Assembly (NCBI GenBank): GCA_009760885.1
Contig: CM019708.1
Coordinates: forward strand, 11,708,931-11,772,930
DNA length: 64,000 nucleotides
Direction: 5' to 3'
From: Achatina immaculata
Taxonomy: Eukaryota; Mollusca; Gastropoda; Stylommatophora; Achatinidae
Within the stretch, counting starts at the first letter, position 1; every line of letters starts with the position of its first letter. The notes under the pieces were generated by a model. The model searched no databases, had not been told where the DNA came from, and saw nothing but the letters and a program-made list of their open reading frames with translations. Below, one piece after another: positions 38,544 to 49,714 of this stretch. Position numbers and translations under genes: made by a program.

Positions 38544-39848
38544 CTACACTGGATGCTTTCTTGGGTCGTGTGTTGGAAGTGGTGGACACCCGTGTTCCTT
38601 TCGCCACCCCTCGGCATCAGCCATGAGGGAATCTAGGAACGTTGCCCTTTTTAAGCTATCAGGATGTGTCCCCATCCACACAGGGAGAGAACCTGCTGAG
38701 CCACTTATCTCCTCCTGCCTGGCTATTTTTCGCCACAGAACTCCAGCCTCTCGTATGTCGTAACATGCATTTGCCGCAAATATAAGGCCTACGTGATCCG
38801 CTTCCCATTCTTGCCGCCTGCTCGATGGCATATACATTACCAAATCCACGATTTTATCGAAAGCGTATGTGGTGAGTATAGCTAGTATATCTGATGGTAT
38901 AACAGACCATATTACCCCGAAACCAATAATAAGAAACCAGTCTGCAAATGACCCAATGCTCAATCCTTCTGCCGCGTGATTCAGGGCAGCATGAGCCATC
39001 TCGTGCCCTAGAATAATTGCCAACTGATCGTCTGTATCGGATAACTGCAAAATACCATCGAAGACAAATATCTGCCCGGTTGGCAAGACGAATGCATTGA
39101 CAATCTCATCTTTGATCACATATATTTTCCAGACCTGACTGTTTGTCTTTGTTACATCTGGGTTGGCGTCTATTAGTCTCTTAGCCACATTGACCGTTCT
39201 TTTGACTCGTCTGTCTTCAATTCTGACAAACTTGTTTTTAAATAATTCTACAATAACATCTGCCTGAAACTTGGCTAATTCCACTGCATCTTCTTGCGAG
39301 AATGAGATGAATCTTGTTCTCTGTGTTATGGGCGTTGCCTCCAAGTGGCTTAAATAGTAGACGCAAGCGAATAAAGCCAGACCTCCGATAATGCTGCCCG
39401 GGATTTGATAATTCTCTTGAATATAAAGTAAAAGTTTTTGTCTCTCAGTAGGACTAAGTGCCCAAAATCTCTTGCGTATACTCCTGCCTATAAATATGGC
39501 TAAGATCTTTGCTATGGGTTTGCCAATAAGCCACACAAATGTGCTAAAAGAATACTTCCCATTAGTATTGAAACTGTATGCATAATTTACATTCTTCGGC
39601 TTCTGCTTTGGTTGCAGTATGGTACTTTGAAAAGGAATAGTTGATGAGTGATAACTACTTCTATTTTGTTTGGGCCTGTAATACACTACTGGTATCTTCG
39701 AAACGGTGCTTTTTAATCTCCTTTGTAGCTGCCAGTAAACTCCGAAACGGAAGCCGCTGTTATTTAGTGCATAAAAATGCTTTGGAGTTATTGCTCGGCC
39801 TTGTGAGGAGAATTTATATATACACTGTGATCCAAACCGGTGGAGCAT
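38544..39848 (-). CDS. OMA1: OMA1 mitochondrial zinc metalloendopeptidase, intronless
   Basis: M48-family protease of the inner mitochondrial membrane; in known systems stress-activated OMA1 cleaves OPA1 and DELE1. The 434-residue frame starts at the first in-frame ATG (39848); two codons upstream a GTG extends the open frame, and an in-frame stop lies about 55 bases up. The N-terminus is basic and rich in Arg, Ser and aromatics, consistent with a presequence. A membrane segment spans about 149-168 (IPGSIIGGLALFACVYYLSH), followed by the family block TPITQRTRFISFS. Zinc site HEMAH is at 282-286 and the third ligand Glu is about 349 in EWEADHVGL. The C-terminus THPDSLKR is typical. The catalytic core is complete with no frameshift. 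Human OMA1 is longer (524 residues) and multi-exon. Confidence 0.95.
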   Translation of the reverse strand: MLHRFGSQCIYKFSSQGRAITPKHFYALNNSGFRFGVYWQLQRRLKSTVSKIPVVYYRPKQNRSSYHSSTIPFQSTILQPKQKPKNVNYAYSFNTNGKYSFSTFVWLIGKPIAKILAIFIGRSIRKRFWALSPTERQKLLLYIQENYQIPGSIIGGLALFACVYYLSHLEATPITQRTRFISFSQEDAVELAKFQADVIVELFKNKFVRIEDRRVKRTVNVAKRLIDANPDVTKTNSQVWKIYVIKDEIVNAFVLPTGQIFVFDGILQLSDTDDQLAIILGHEMAHAALNHAAEGLSIGSFADWFLIIGFGVIWSVIPSDILAILTTYAFDKIVDLVMYMPSSRRQEWEADHVGLIFAANACYDIREAGVLWRKIARQEEISGSAGSLPVWMGTHPDSLKRATFLDSLMADAEGWRKEHGCPPLPTHDPRKHPV

Positions 39849-40690
39849 TTTCACTGTGGTTCTGAATTTCAGATATCTGGTACAAATGCGCGAGAACAGC
39901 TATAAATGAAACGTGGTCGTGAATTCCTTCATTGTTATTCTTATGAATTTGTTGTTACACACTGTGCACATTTTCACTCATTGAAATCATTTTGTTGAAG
40001 ACCAGGCCAGATTAGCTGTGCAGAGTTGCGTGTCAGACTCATTCACTGTCCTACTACTGTGGATTGACTATGCTACATATTACAAAAATATTGAAATTCA
40101 ATGTCCCTAACACGTAAGATGCTTTAAGTATGCCGGTATTTGCTCTGACAGAATGGCCTCACCAGATGAAGATGTACGGTCCCGACAGCTTAAACTGCCT
40201 CACATTTACATATTTTCTATATCTACGGTGTTATGACCCGATGGAAAAAAAAAGATGCCTTTGTCCATCTGTGATGGACTAGGCCGGAAGTTTGTGCGTA
40301 ATTTGTGTGTGGATATGTCATATGTTGGCACGTTCATTACAGCACCGAGAATACGAAACAATTATAATTACAATAACATTGCTTTTTTAAAGCGAAAAAG
40401 AAGACAAAGTGCTACCTGGAAAGAGGAGCATCCAATTAGAAATACCAAGAACCGAGTACGGAAGCGTGATTGTTAACAACTGTCGGTACAGCATTTAATG
40501 ACAGAGTGAGAAAAACAGTTTCCACGATATGTTATGCAGCACTGCATCAGACCTTCTTCTTCTTCTTCTATACCACAACGTATACTTGCCGCACAAATCT
40601 AATGGTTTTGCGTTGCCGAATTAGGTAAATACCACAAATCTTAGGCATACGCTCTAAGTCTTCATATTAAATGTGAGGTCTAAACACAAG
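39849..40690. other. OMA1 upstream / intergenic
   Basis: Contains whatever promoter OMA1 uses; no core element can be named. 39862-39878 (minus) has an acceptor-like tctgaaattcag just before the ATG, so a 5' UTR intron is possible. 40255-40476 is an unrecognised 73-codon frame. Confidence 0.4.
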
Positions 40691-41290
40691 CAAGCTCAGT
40701 TAAAGGCATACATCAAAGTTGCTGGTATGAAGGATCATCCTCTCCATAAGGAGCTGGGGTTGATAAGGGGAAGACGCAGCAAACAAGGCAGATCCTAGAT
40801 GGCTTAGACTGAGGATACAACAAAGTCAGTTTTCAATCTAGATGAGGTGTCTATAGGTGATGACTGGTTACAAGTACAGGATCGACCTCGTCTAACAAAA
40901 GTTATTATACAGAAGGGCCGTGAATGTCGAGACTGAGCACACGGAGCAGTTGAACGTTGTGTTCAAGATCTCATCCAGCTTCACTGTGGGTCTTCCGATG
41001 CGGTAATATACGGCTCAGTGACTCGAAACAGCAGAAGTGGTTGGGGTTTTATTGTTTGCCGAAATGAAAGAGTAGCGGCACAGGGTTCGGGATCTTTTTG
41101 AAGTCACCACTAAAACTGACATATCTGCTTCAAAACTGTCTTCCAATATTGTTGCAGCTGTTGTTGCTGTCATTTGCTGTTGGAAGCAAAAGAGTGTTTC
41201 AAGCGCGGTTAAATAGAAATAAACATGAACAGTTTCAACAAAAATCAAGACAAAGCACGTGGATGTTCGACAAAGAAATTTTGGCGAATT
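40690..41290 (+). mobile_element. LINE remnant with RNase H start
   Basis: In shifted frames, VIYGSVTRNSRSGWGFIVCR resembles the beginning of LINE RNase H domains (YTDGSVTRNS...GWGF), preceded by a reverse-transcriptase-like GLIRGRRSK stretch. Heavily broken. Confidence 0.6.
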
Positions 41291-41464
41291 ACTGAATACT
41301 GAATACTAGACTTCTATGACAGGCAGATACTTAATCAAGATAGTTCAGCGTAACAACTATGAAACGAAGCATTCCATTTTGTATTCAGGAGACTCTTTCT
41401 AGAGTTTATACGTATGCCCAGAGCCTGCATATGTAAAATGGTATCACTTACTTGCCCGAGGCAG

Positions 41465-42180
41465 TGATCAATACAAATGCCGGCGATATTTGGGACGTTC
41501 CACTGGACGTGGTCACAGATTAAGAGTGGGCAGCAATTTCTGATGGAACTGTCACGTTTAATCAGTTCGTTTCACCCAGCTGTAGAAATGGGTACCTGAC
41601 TTTTTCTGGAGTTGGGGAAGGAAAGGCTGCCAGGCGTGATACTGACCATATCATCCTCTAGTGTGCTGACAGGTCAAGGAAAATATGGGCACTAACACCA
41701 TATCCCTATGTGCCTCTAAGAATTACCTTTACGTTACCTTTTTAGTGATAACTGGTCTATTAATAAAAAAAAGTCATTTAAAAACGATAGAGCATCAAAA
41801 ACGTCCTGCGTCACGTCAGGCATAAGGTAAATGAACGAGCGCACAGTCTCGAACGCGCTTACAGACTGAACGTAAGAAACAGTTTTGGTGGGCGTCTGGT
41901 CCGTAGACTCACTGACGTCATCAGCACTATCCTCGGCGTCGCTGTCTACCTTGCTTTTACTGCAGCTAGCGACGATCTCTTCGATCGAATACATTTCCGT
42001 TGATAGCAAGCTATCATCAGCTGAAATGAACTGATCCAACGTGACAGTTCCATCAGACATTGCTGCCCACTCTTCATCTGTGATCAAGTCCAGGGGAACA
42101 TCACACATATCGCCGGCATTTGTATTGAACACTGCCTTGGGCAAGAAAGTAAACTGCGATTTACAAAAGCAGTTCACAAT
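41465..42180 (-). mobile_element. Tigger/pogo transposase C-terminus, inverted duplication with SINE
   Basis: Minus frame 41734-42177 ends a Tigger-type transposase: ITDEEWAAMSDGTVTLDQFI, an acidic Ser/Asp stretch (DSDAEDSADDVSEST), then a short helical tail. 41470-41573 on the plus strand repeats the ACAAATGCCGGCGATAT...GAAGAGTGGGCAGCAAT segment in the opposite sense, so the two form an inverted repeat. A SINE 1 copy lacking its tRNA head (41574-41745) lies between the arms. Confidence 0.7.
41574..41745 (+). mobile_element. SINE family 1, head-truncated
   Basis: Starts at cacccagctgtagaaatggg and runs to the TTACC-rich end; the tRNA-like head and its Pol III boxes are absent, so this copy cannot be transcribed from its own promoter. 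Confidence 0.88.
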
Positions 42181-42488
42181 CGCTGACTGACTGACGCTAT
42201 TCTATGCCGCATGCTTAAAATTAATCGCTATCTTGATGTAGATCTCGGCGACACGTTTTTGTTCCACAGTATGGTTCTAAGGACTGTTATAGCCGGAGGT
42301 GGGGTGGGGGATACGCTCCCCACTCCAATTAAATGTTTCCAAGGCGTGCGTCTCAAATAGCCTCTGACAGTCAAGTCCAGCTCCTAGCCTTCTCGTGGCA
42401 GAACTATTGAAACCGACAGGAGAAGGGGCGAATGCCAATATCTGGCGCCTGAAAACCAGACGCTTCGGGTAGATTTGGTAGCTCATCT

Positions 42489-43116
42489 ACTGCTGCTGGC
42501 GAGATTCTTCAGCAGCCGTGCGTGGAGTAGGGCTCCTTCCGGCCAGTGAAGAAAGGTGCGAATGAGGTTGCCGGGTGGTGTCATTGTGGAAAAGGTGAAA
42601 GAAAGGATTAAGTGAAGTAATCAGTAGTCTCGAGGTCAGGACGGCTCAAATCACGGCAACTTTGCTCTGGAGGTCGGCCACGTTCTACATTCACTCATAC
42701 CGGGCGAATTGCCTGAACCGGCTTAAATCAGGGGTTGAGACACTGCTGGCGAGATTATTAAAATGCCACGCGTGGTGTGAAACTCCTCTCAGCCAATGGA
42801 GAAAATGCGAAAAAGCAATTAGGGTTGCCGTGCGGCGCCGATGTTAAAGGGTGATGGAAAGGATAAAGTGAAGCTTAATCGGTATGTCCAATAGTCTGGC
42901 AGCGAGAGCTACTCATACCACGGCACTTCTGCTCTAAAGGCCGGTCACGTCCGATATACACCCATACTGGTGAATTATGCCTAAACCGGGTTAAACCAGG
43001 GGTGAAACTTGATGATTATTCATGTCATGGTACCTCCGCTCTAAAGGTCGGTCACGTCCAAAACACGCCCATACTGGGATAATATGCCTAAACCGGCTTA
43101 ACCCAGGGGTGAAACT
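42489..43116. repeat. About 260-bp GC-rich tandem repeat, 2.4 copies
   Basis: Copies 42489-42744, 42745-43008 and partial 43009-43116 share ctgctggcgagattnttnaa, ttagggttgccg, ctctaaaggncggtcacgtc and the ending aaaccaggggtgaaac. Markedly more GC-rich than the rest of the window. 42286-42488 precedes it in the same texture. Confidence 0.82.
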
Positions 43117-43246
43117 TAGTTGTGGCGAAAATTCGTCCTTCTGGACAAAAGTTCCGTCCTGGTCACAACTAGGAAAGAGAGCGGCCACGACCACAAAATG
43201 CTGAAGTCGGAGACACTGGACCGGTGCAGTCTAGACAGGCAAACAC

Positions 43247-43410
43247 CTCTCACCCGGCGGGGATGTGTGTGTGTGTGTGTCCCAATCACCCTGAGGTTTT
43301 CCGGTGAGAAAGTCCAACGCTGGACTGGATGGGCAACCTCTCACCCGGCGGGGATACATGGGTATCCCAAAACACGTCGTGGTTTTCCGGTGAGAAAGTC
43401 CAACTCTAGA
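43247..43410. repeat. About 85-bp duplication with GT run
   Basis: cctctcacccggcggggat ... ttttccggtgagaaagtcca occurs at 43247-43320 and again at 43336-43402. The first copy contains (GT)n. Confidence 0.82.
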
Positions 43411-43636
43411 TTAAACTGGTGCAACGAAAACCACGGTGTCACGCATTCCCGCTTCTGAGACCCACCGAGAATACAGGTTCAACCCTTCGATACTCTGAAC
43501 CTCTTGTGATCCTCTCGTGTGGTCCTTTCGGAGACCACAGGGGGCCATGGGACCTATCAAGGACCACAGGAGTAAATTCAGTAGGATCATGGGGCGATCT
43601 TGGTGGTAGAAGCGAAAGAAGAAGAAGAAAAGATCA
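43404..43636 (+). mobile_element. SINE-like family 3 with (GAA)n tail
   Basis: About 235 bp nearly identical to 52324-52563: starts aactctagattaaactggtg, contains ggacctatcaaggaccacag and ends cttggtggtagaagcgaaag plus GAA repeats. No Pol III boxes recognised and no coding capacity. This copy is fused to the upstream GC-rich array, the other is a clean insertion. Confidence 0.82.
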
Positions 43637-43639
43637 CAT

Positions 43640-44107
43640 TTTAATGATGGTAGAATTCGTTGCACACTATTCTAATTTTGTTCTGCCTCTTGTGCCTGCT
43701 TATTTCATATGTCTGACCTCTCAGCCCTACATTTCACTAGTATTATACCTTAGTGGCTCTGAGCTTAAACCTCCACTGTAATTTGACTCCTTTGTGTTAA
43801 CCAGCGTATCAACGACAGACAGTTAAGATTTCTCTCTTTCAAACAGTCACGGTTCATCTCTTTTGTCGTTACTTCATTGTCGGCTTTAGTGCCTGCTTGG
43901 AGTCTGGTGGGTGTCTGTTGGTGTCTACTTGGTGTTTGCTTACTATACACTGACAGACTAACTCTCCCAGGTACGGCAATCTATCAACGCAAATAGCACC
44001 TGTGTAGATTATAATGGTTTTATTGGATGCAAGTGGTGACATAATGACGATGAGTGGAAAACAGTGCCAGTGACAATTCTAAATAATGCGACATGACGTT
44101 ATTCCAG
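43640..44107. other. Intergenic, nothing recognised
   Basis: No element or gene recognised. Confidence 0.45.
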
Positions 44108-44227
44108 CAAAACACCATACGAGGGGTGATTGCCTAAGGTACAATGGATTATTTGTGGACAACTTTTTTGCGCTATTTCTCAACATAGTCCCCTTGCAAG
44201 TTTATGCACTTAGTCCAGCGATCCTGG
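44108..44227 (-). mobile_element. Mariner transposase C-terminal scrap
   Basis: Minus strand reads RWTKCINLQGDYVEK, the terminal motif of mariner transposases (W-K-C-I-x-x-x-G-D-Y-V-E-K), then stops; tacgaggggtgattgcctaa at 44119 resembles a mariner terminal repeat. Confidence 0.75.
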
Positions 44228-44547
44228 ACTAAGACTCAGACTGTCACGAAGGCAAAACTAAGACTCAGATTGTCATGAAGGCAAAACTAAGACTCAGACT
44301 GTCATGAAGGCAAAACTAAGACTCAGACTGTCATGAAGGCAAAACTAAGACTCAGATTGTCACGAAGACAAAACTAAGACTGTCACGAAGACAAAACTAA
44401 GACTCAGACTGTCATGAAGGCAAAACTAAGACTCAGACTGTCACGAAGACAAAACTAAGACTCAGACTGTCACGAAGACAAAACTAAGACTCAGACTGTC
44501 ACGAAGGCAAAACTAAGACTCAGACTGTCACGAAGGCAAAACTAAAA
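44225..44547. repeat. 29-bp minisatellite, about 11 copies
   Basis: Unit aactaagactcagactgtca plus cgaaggcaa, with a tcatgaaggc/tcacgaagac polymorphism between copies. Starts exactly where the mariner scrap ends (the first unit uses its cctggactaagac). Confidence 0.93.
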
Positions 44548-45035
44548 CTGACTCTCAACGCCTATCTTTCCTCTCTTGATCAGCTGATCAGCCTCAACTT
44601 CCACGAGCTCCACGGTCACGCCTGTGACATGCAAACACAAGGTTAAAAGCGACTGGACGATTAGTTAAGAAATCTGCAGGACCTAACCTTGTTTATACTC
44701 AACTATTAGATTCCAAAATGACTTACCTAACTTTCTATGTACAAAAAATCCCATATACTATTATATCAGTCTTCTGTACTCCCAATGGAGTATGAGGCAT
44801 CAACAAAGGTTCTGCAGCCAATCCTGTCTTGAGCAAGTCAGGATACCTCAAGCCATGTCTTTCCTCCTTTCTTTACTTCTTCCTACACTGTATGTCCCCA
44901 ATGGCCTTCCCCTCTTTCTTTTCCTCTGAGGTGTCCAAGTCAAGGCGGTTTGAGCAGGCGGGGGGGGGGGGGTCTTGCTTCATAGTTTGTGGGTGGGCCA
45001 TTTCCATCTTTATCTTTTGGCCTCTTTAGTAACGT
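44548..45035. other. Intergenic, nothing firmly recognised
   Basis: A G run at 44961-44971. Texture of old minus-strand LINE but no readable motif. Confidence 0.4.
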
Positions 45036-45355
45036 TTTCAATGCCTGTACATTTGGTTTGATTTCCTCATTTGTCATGTGTTCTTCCAAGTGTATTTTTC
45101 ACATTTTTTCTGAGGCATCTTCCTTAAATCCTCTCAGTCTACTTTCGGTTCTCTGACTGGTTCTCTATGTCTCAGATGCGTATAATAAAATGGACATTGG
45201 TTTTATAGATTCTGATCTTGAGGCTCGTATGAGGAATGGGAGATTTCCATATGTTTGCTAATTTGTTAAAGGCCTGAGATGCTTGTCCAATTCTTATCGA
45301 TATTTCCTTCTTGATATTGTTGTCTGCTGAAATCTGGCTTTTGTTTCTGTGCTTT
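45036..45355 (-). mobile_element. Non-LTR RT fragment (family uncertain)
   Basis: Minus strand reads ISIRIGQASQAFNKLANIWK and LKIRIYKTNV, the post-palm region of LINE reverse transcriptases. Confidence 0.65.
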
Positions 45356-45362
45356 CACATTT

Positions 45363-45941
45363 CAGGTACAGTCAGTCAGTCATTTGCATGTCCCTTGTGG
45401 AACTTTGCCTCCGTAACAGCTCTCCTGTAGGCCTCTCGGTTGTAAGCAAGATAGCCTGCTGCCGATTTATCCATTTCAAGATCATCAGTGATGTCTTGCA
45501 ACCATCTTCACCTTGGTCTTCCTCTCTTTCTTTTTCCCATTATGTACCCTTCCATGGTGGTTTTTGCTAGATTATCATGACGTTTAAAGTGTCCAAAATA
45601 TTTAAGTTTTCTATCTTTAATCCTCTTTACTAGCCAGCCTTCTTCATTATTAAGTTCTTGTAGTATGGATATATTATTCTTTTTTTTGTCCATATTTGAA
45701 GAACTCTTCTGTAACCTTTATATTTAAAGGCATTTATGTTTTTCTCATGTGTTTTGTTAAGTGTCCAGGTCTCACAGGCATATGTTGCAATGGGAAAGAT
45801 GCATGCCTTTAAAAGTCTTATTTTTGTAGTTCTGTCTGTTCCTCTCCACAAATTCTTTAGTTGTTTTACTTTCTGAAGAGCGGTAGATGTCTTTCTTTTA
45901 ATTTCCCTCATTGTATCTCCATTATTAGTTAGTAGCGATCC
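45363..45941 (-). mobile_element. LINE B, 3' part (split by LINE A)
   Basis: [20 protein letters not shown] and [20 protein letters not shown] on the minus strand, 3' tail (CAGT)n at 45366-45381. Continues at 47122-47755 after the LINE A insertion. Confidence 0.88.
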
Positions 45942-47121
45942 AGGCAGGATTTCAAAAAGGGAGAAGCTGTCTTGACCAGATCATTACTCTAAGAATAATA
46001 CTTGAAGAACATATTGAAAAGCAAAGACCATTAATCCTGAACTTCATAAACTTTAAAAAGGCATTTGATAGCATACACAGAGAATCATTATGGAGGATTT
46101 TAAGAATATATAGAATACTATCTAAGATTGTCAACATCATTAGTGACCTCTACAATGGATATGTTTGTGCAGTCAATACAGACAAAGGAATGAGTGAATT
46201 GTTACAGAATGAAACAGGCGTGAAACAAGGGTGTATATTATCTCCCTTGCTTTTTGGAATTTTTATAAACTTCATAATTAAAAATGTTGCAAAGGTAAAA
46301 CGGGCATTGATTTGGTATGTGAGACCCAAGATCTTGATTTTGTAGATGACATAACTCTTATCAGCGACAATATGAAATCAATGCAAGTAAAAACAGATAC
46401 CCTGTCTTCAATGGCTAGTGAAATAGGACTTGAAATTAACAAGGACAAAACAAAAATAATTAAACTTCTCATTAATGACAAAGGACAAATATACGTAGAA
46501 GGAACAGCTGTTGAAGAAGCATATCTCGGCAGCTATATAGACCAGGATGGTGACACCAGAAAATAAGTTAGAATTCGAATTGCCAAAGCAGCATTGACCT
46601 TCAAGAATCTTGAGAACATATGGCATTCAAATGTTATAAGCACAAAAACCAAGTTAGATTATTCAATTCAAATGTAATATCTGCTCTCATTTATACATGT
46701 GAAAGCTGGGAAACAACTAAAGAAATAGACAAGAAATTAGACTATTCTGAAAACAAATGCCTAAGGAAAATACTCTGTATAAAGTGGAATGAATTCAAGA
46801 ACAATGCAGAGATCAGACAGATGAGCAAACAACAACCTGTCTCATGGTTAATCAGAAAAAGAAGATGGACATATATCGATCATGTGACGAGAAGAAACAA
46901 TCAGAGAATCCCCAAACAAGCTATCAAATGGAACACAACAGGCTGAAGAAAAAGAGGTCGGCCACGTGAAACTCTAAAGAGGACATTATTAAGAGAAGCC
47001 AATTCAGTGGGCATAACATCCATTGATGAGACTGAAAAACTCGCCGAAGACAGGATATCTTGGCAAACTACCATGCAGGCCCTATGTGACGTTTAACAGC
47101 ATGGGAAGGATGTAAGTTGTA
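45942..47121 (+). mobile_element. LINE A inserted in LINE B
   Basis: 5'-truncated copy starting within the RT: FQKGRSCLDQIITLRIILEE, FKKAFDSIHRESLWRILRIY, GVKQGCILSPLLFGIFINFI, DLDFVDDITLISDN (catalytic FADD now VDD) and the PKQAIKWNTTG tail; ends cagcatgggaaggatgtaag. Flanked by agtagcgatcc (45931-45941) and agtagtgatcc (47122-47132), a target duplication inside LINE B. Confidence 0.92.
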
Positions 47122-47755
47122 AGTAGTGATCCTAGATATTCAAAACTCTCCACTTCTTCTAATTTTTCCTCATTGATACATATTTCATATGCCTTATTTG
47201 TTTTGTCAGTTGTCATCAATTTAATTTTCATTGCATTCAGATAGAGGTTTTTCTCTTCACTATTCTTACGGACTGACATAATTTCCTTTTTGTGGTGTGG
47301 ACACTAATATTGTGTCATCGAAATATCTAATCTCTGGTATTTCATAACCTCCAATTTTTATGGGATTGTAATATTCTTTGTCTACATCTTCTCTAACATT
47401 CCTCATTATATTTTCACTATACAAGGTTAAATAAGTATGGCGACAATATGCACCCCTGATGGACCCCTTGTTTTATGTCAAACCAAGTTGTTGTTTCAGC
47501 ATTTATTCTCACTGCTGCCTGTTGGTTTAGATACAGCAGTGTATCAAATGTGATGGAAATCCCATTTTTTTCCCATTATTTCCCAAAGTTTCTGTGAACA
47601 CAATCAAATGCCTTTGAATAATCTGTAAAAGATAAATATAGATTCACATTAAACTCTCTGCATTTCTCTATTATTATTAATCTTCTTATATTGAATATAT
47701 GATCTCTTGATCCTCTTCCTTGGCTTTTTTTCAGATACACATTCACATTTTCTTT
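47122..47755 (-). mobile_element. LINE B, 5' part (split by LINE A)
   Basis: Minus strand continues [20 protein letters not shown] then upstream RT sequence; parallel to 55983-56520 of the intact-order copy. Confidence 0.85.
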
Positions 47756-47829
47756 TTGTCCCTGAACTTAATACTTTACATGGAGATATGAAGATGACAC
47801 AAGCTGTTAGTCACATGGCAGTGCATACA

Positions 47830-48730
<901 letters not shown>

Positions 48731-48769
48731 TTGATGAATAAACAGAATAATAAATATGATTGCATTTCT

Positions 48770-49155
48770 CTGTGTTATAACTAGATATAAGGTCAGTAGA
48801 ACTAGGAGCAACTATAAATCTATGGCTGCACTTATTAACAAACATTCGCTGTTTGTTTTTCTTTTTCACATCTTATAATTTACTCCTGTTATTTTTTTTT
48901 GTCTCCTCTTTTCTTTCTCTTTGTAAAACTAAACATAACTCATCTTCATACCTTTGCTATATAGCTTATCACTAATTATTGAACAGTTGCCTTTTATAAA
49001 TCTTGGACATCATCATCAAGTGTCATCTTTGGTACGAAGGTTGACAGTAATTGATCTCTAGTTTCTTCACTCCATCACCTTGATGGTGCATTTATCCTGG
49101 GTTTACATCTGGACCACTGAGCAGTCAAAAACACAAACTGTAATGTTGTGCAACA
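48770..49155. other. Intergenic, nothing recognised
   Basis: AT-rich; no element recognised. Confidence 0.4.
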
Positions 49156-49159
49156 AAGT

Positions 49160-49620
49160 ATAAAACTTTGAACTGAATAATCTTAACTTGGCTTTTGTGC
49201 TTATAACTTTTGAATGCCATATGTTCTCAAGATTCGTGAAGACTGATGCTGTTTTTGCAATTCTAATTCTAACTTTCTTTCTGGTGTCGCCATCCTGGTC
49301 TATGTAGCTGCCAAGGTATGCAAATTGATTGACTTCTTCAATATCTGTCCCTCCTATTTACATTTTTTCCATTTTGATTAATGGGAAGTTTCATTATTTT
49401 TGTTTTGTCCTTGTTAATTTGAAGTCCTATTTTGCTAGCCAGTGAAGACAGGCTATCTGTTTTTTTTCTTGAACAGAATTCACATTGTTAATGTAAGAGT
49501 TATGTCATCAGCAAAATCAAAATCTTCTAGGGTCCCATGTACCCAGTCAATACCTGTGTTACCTGTGCAGCATTTTTTAATTATGAAGTCTATTGCAATT
49601 CCAAAAAGCAAAGGGGGCTA
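49160..49620 (-). mobile_element. LINE A fragment
   Basis: Same sequence as 25860-26290 in the same orientation: complement of caattgccaaagcagcat-type RT post-palm and the FADD region (ttttgctgatgacataactc), truncated at both ends. Confidence 0.82.
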
Positions 49621-49714
49621 TACAGGTATTCCACCTTGCCCAAGGGTGTCCCATAGACTGACGAGGTAAGGAGGCGTCTTACTTCTCCTTTGATAGGGGA
49701 TAACCATACCCCGC

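Noticed and set aside
39846..39854. OMA1 start two codons upstream at GTG
   Set aside because: GTG is not a normal start in nuclear genes; the ATG at 39848 is the first in frame after an upstream stop.
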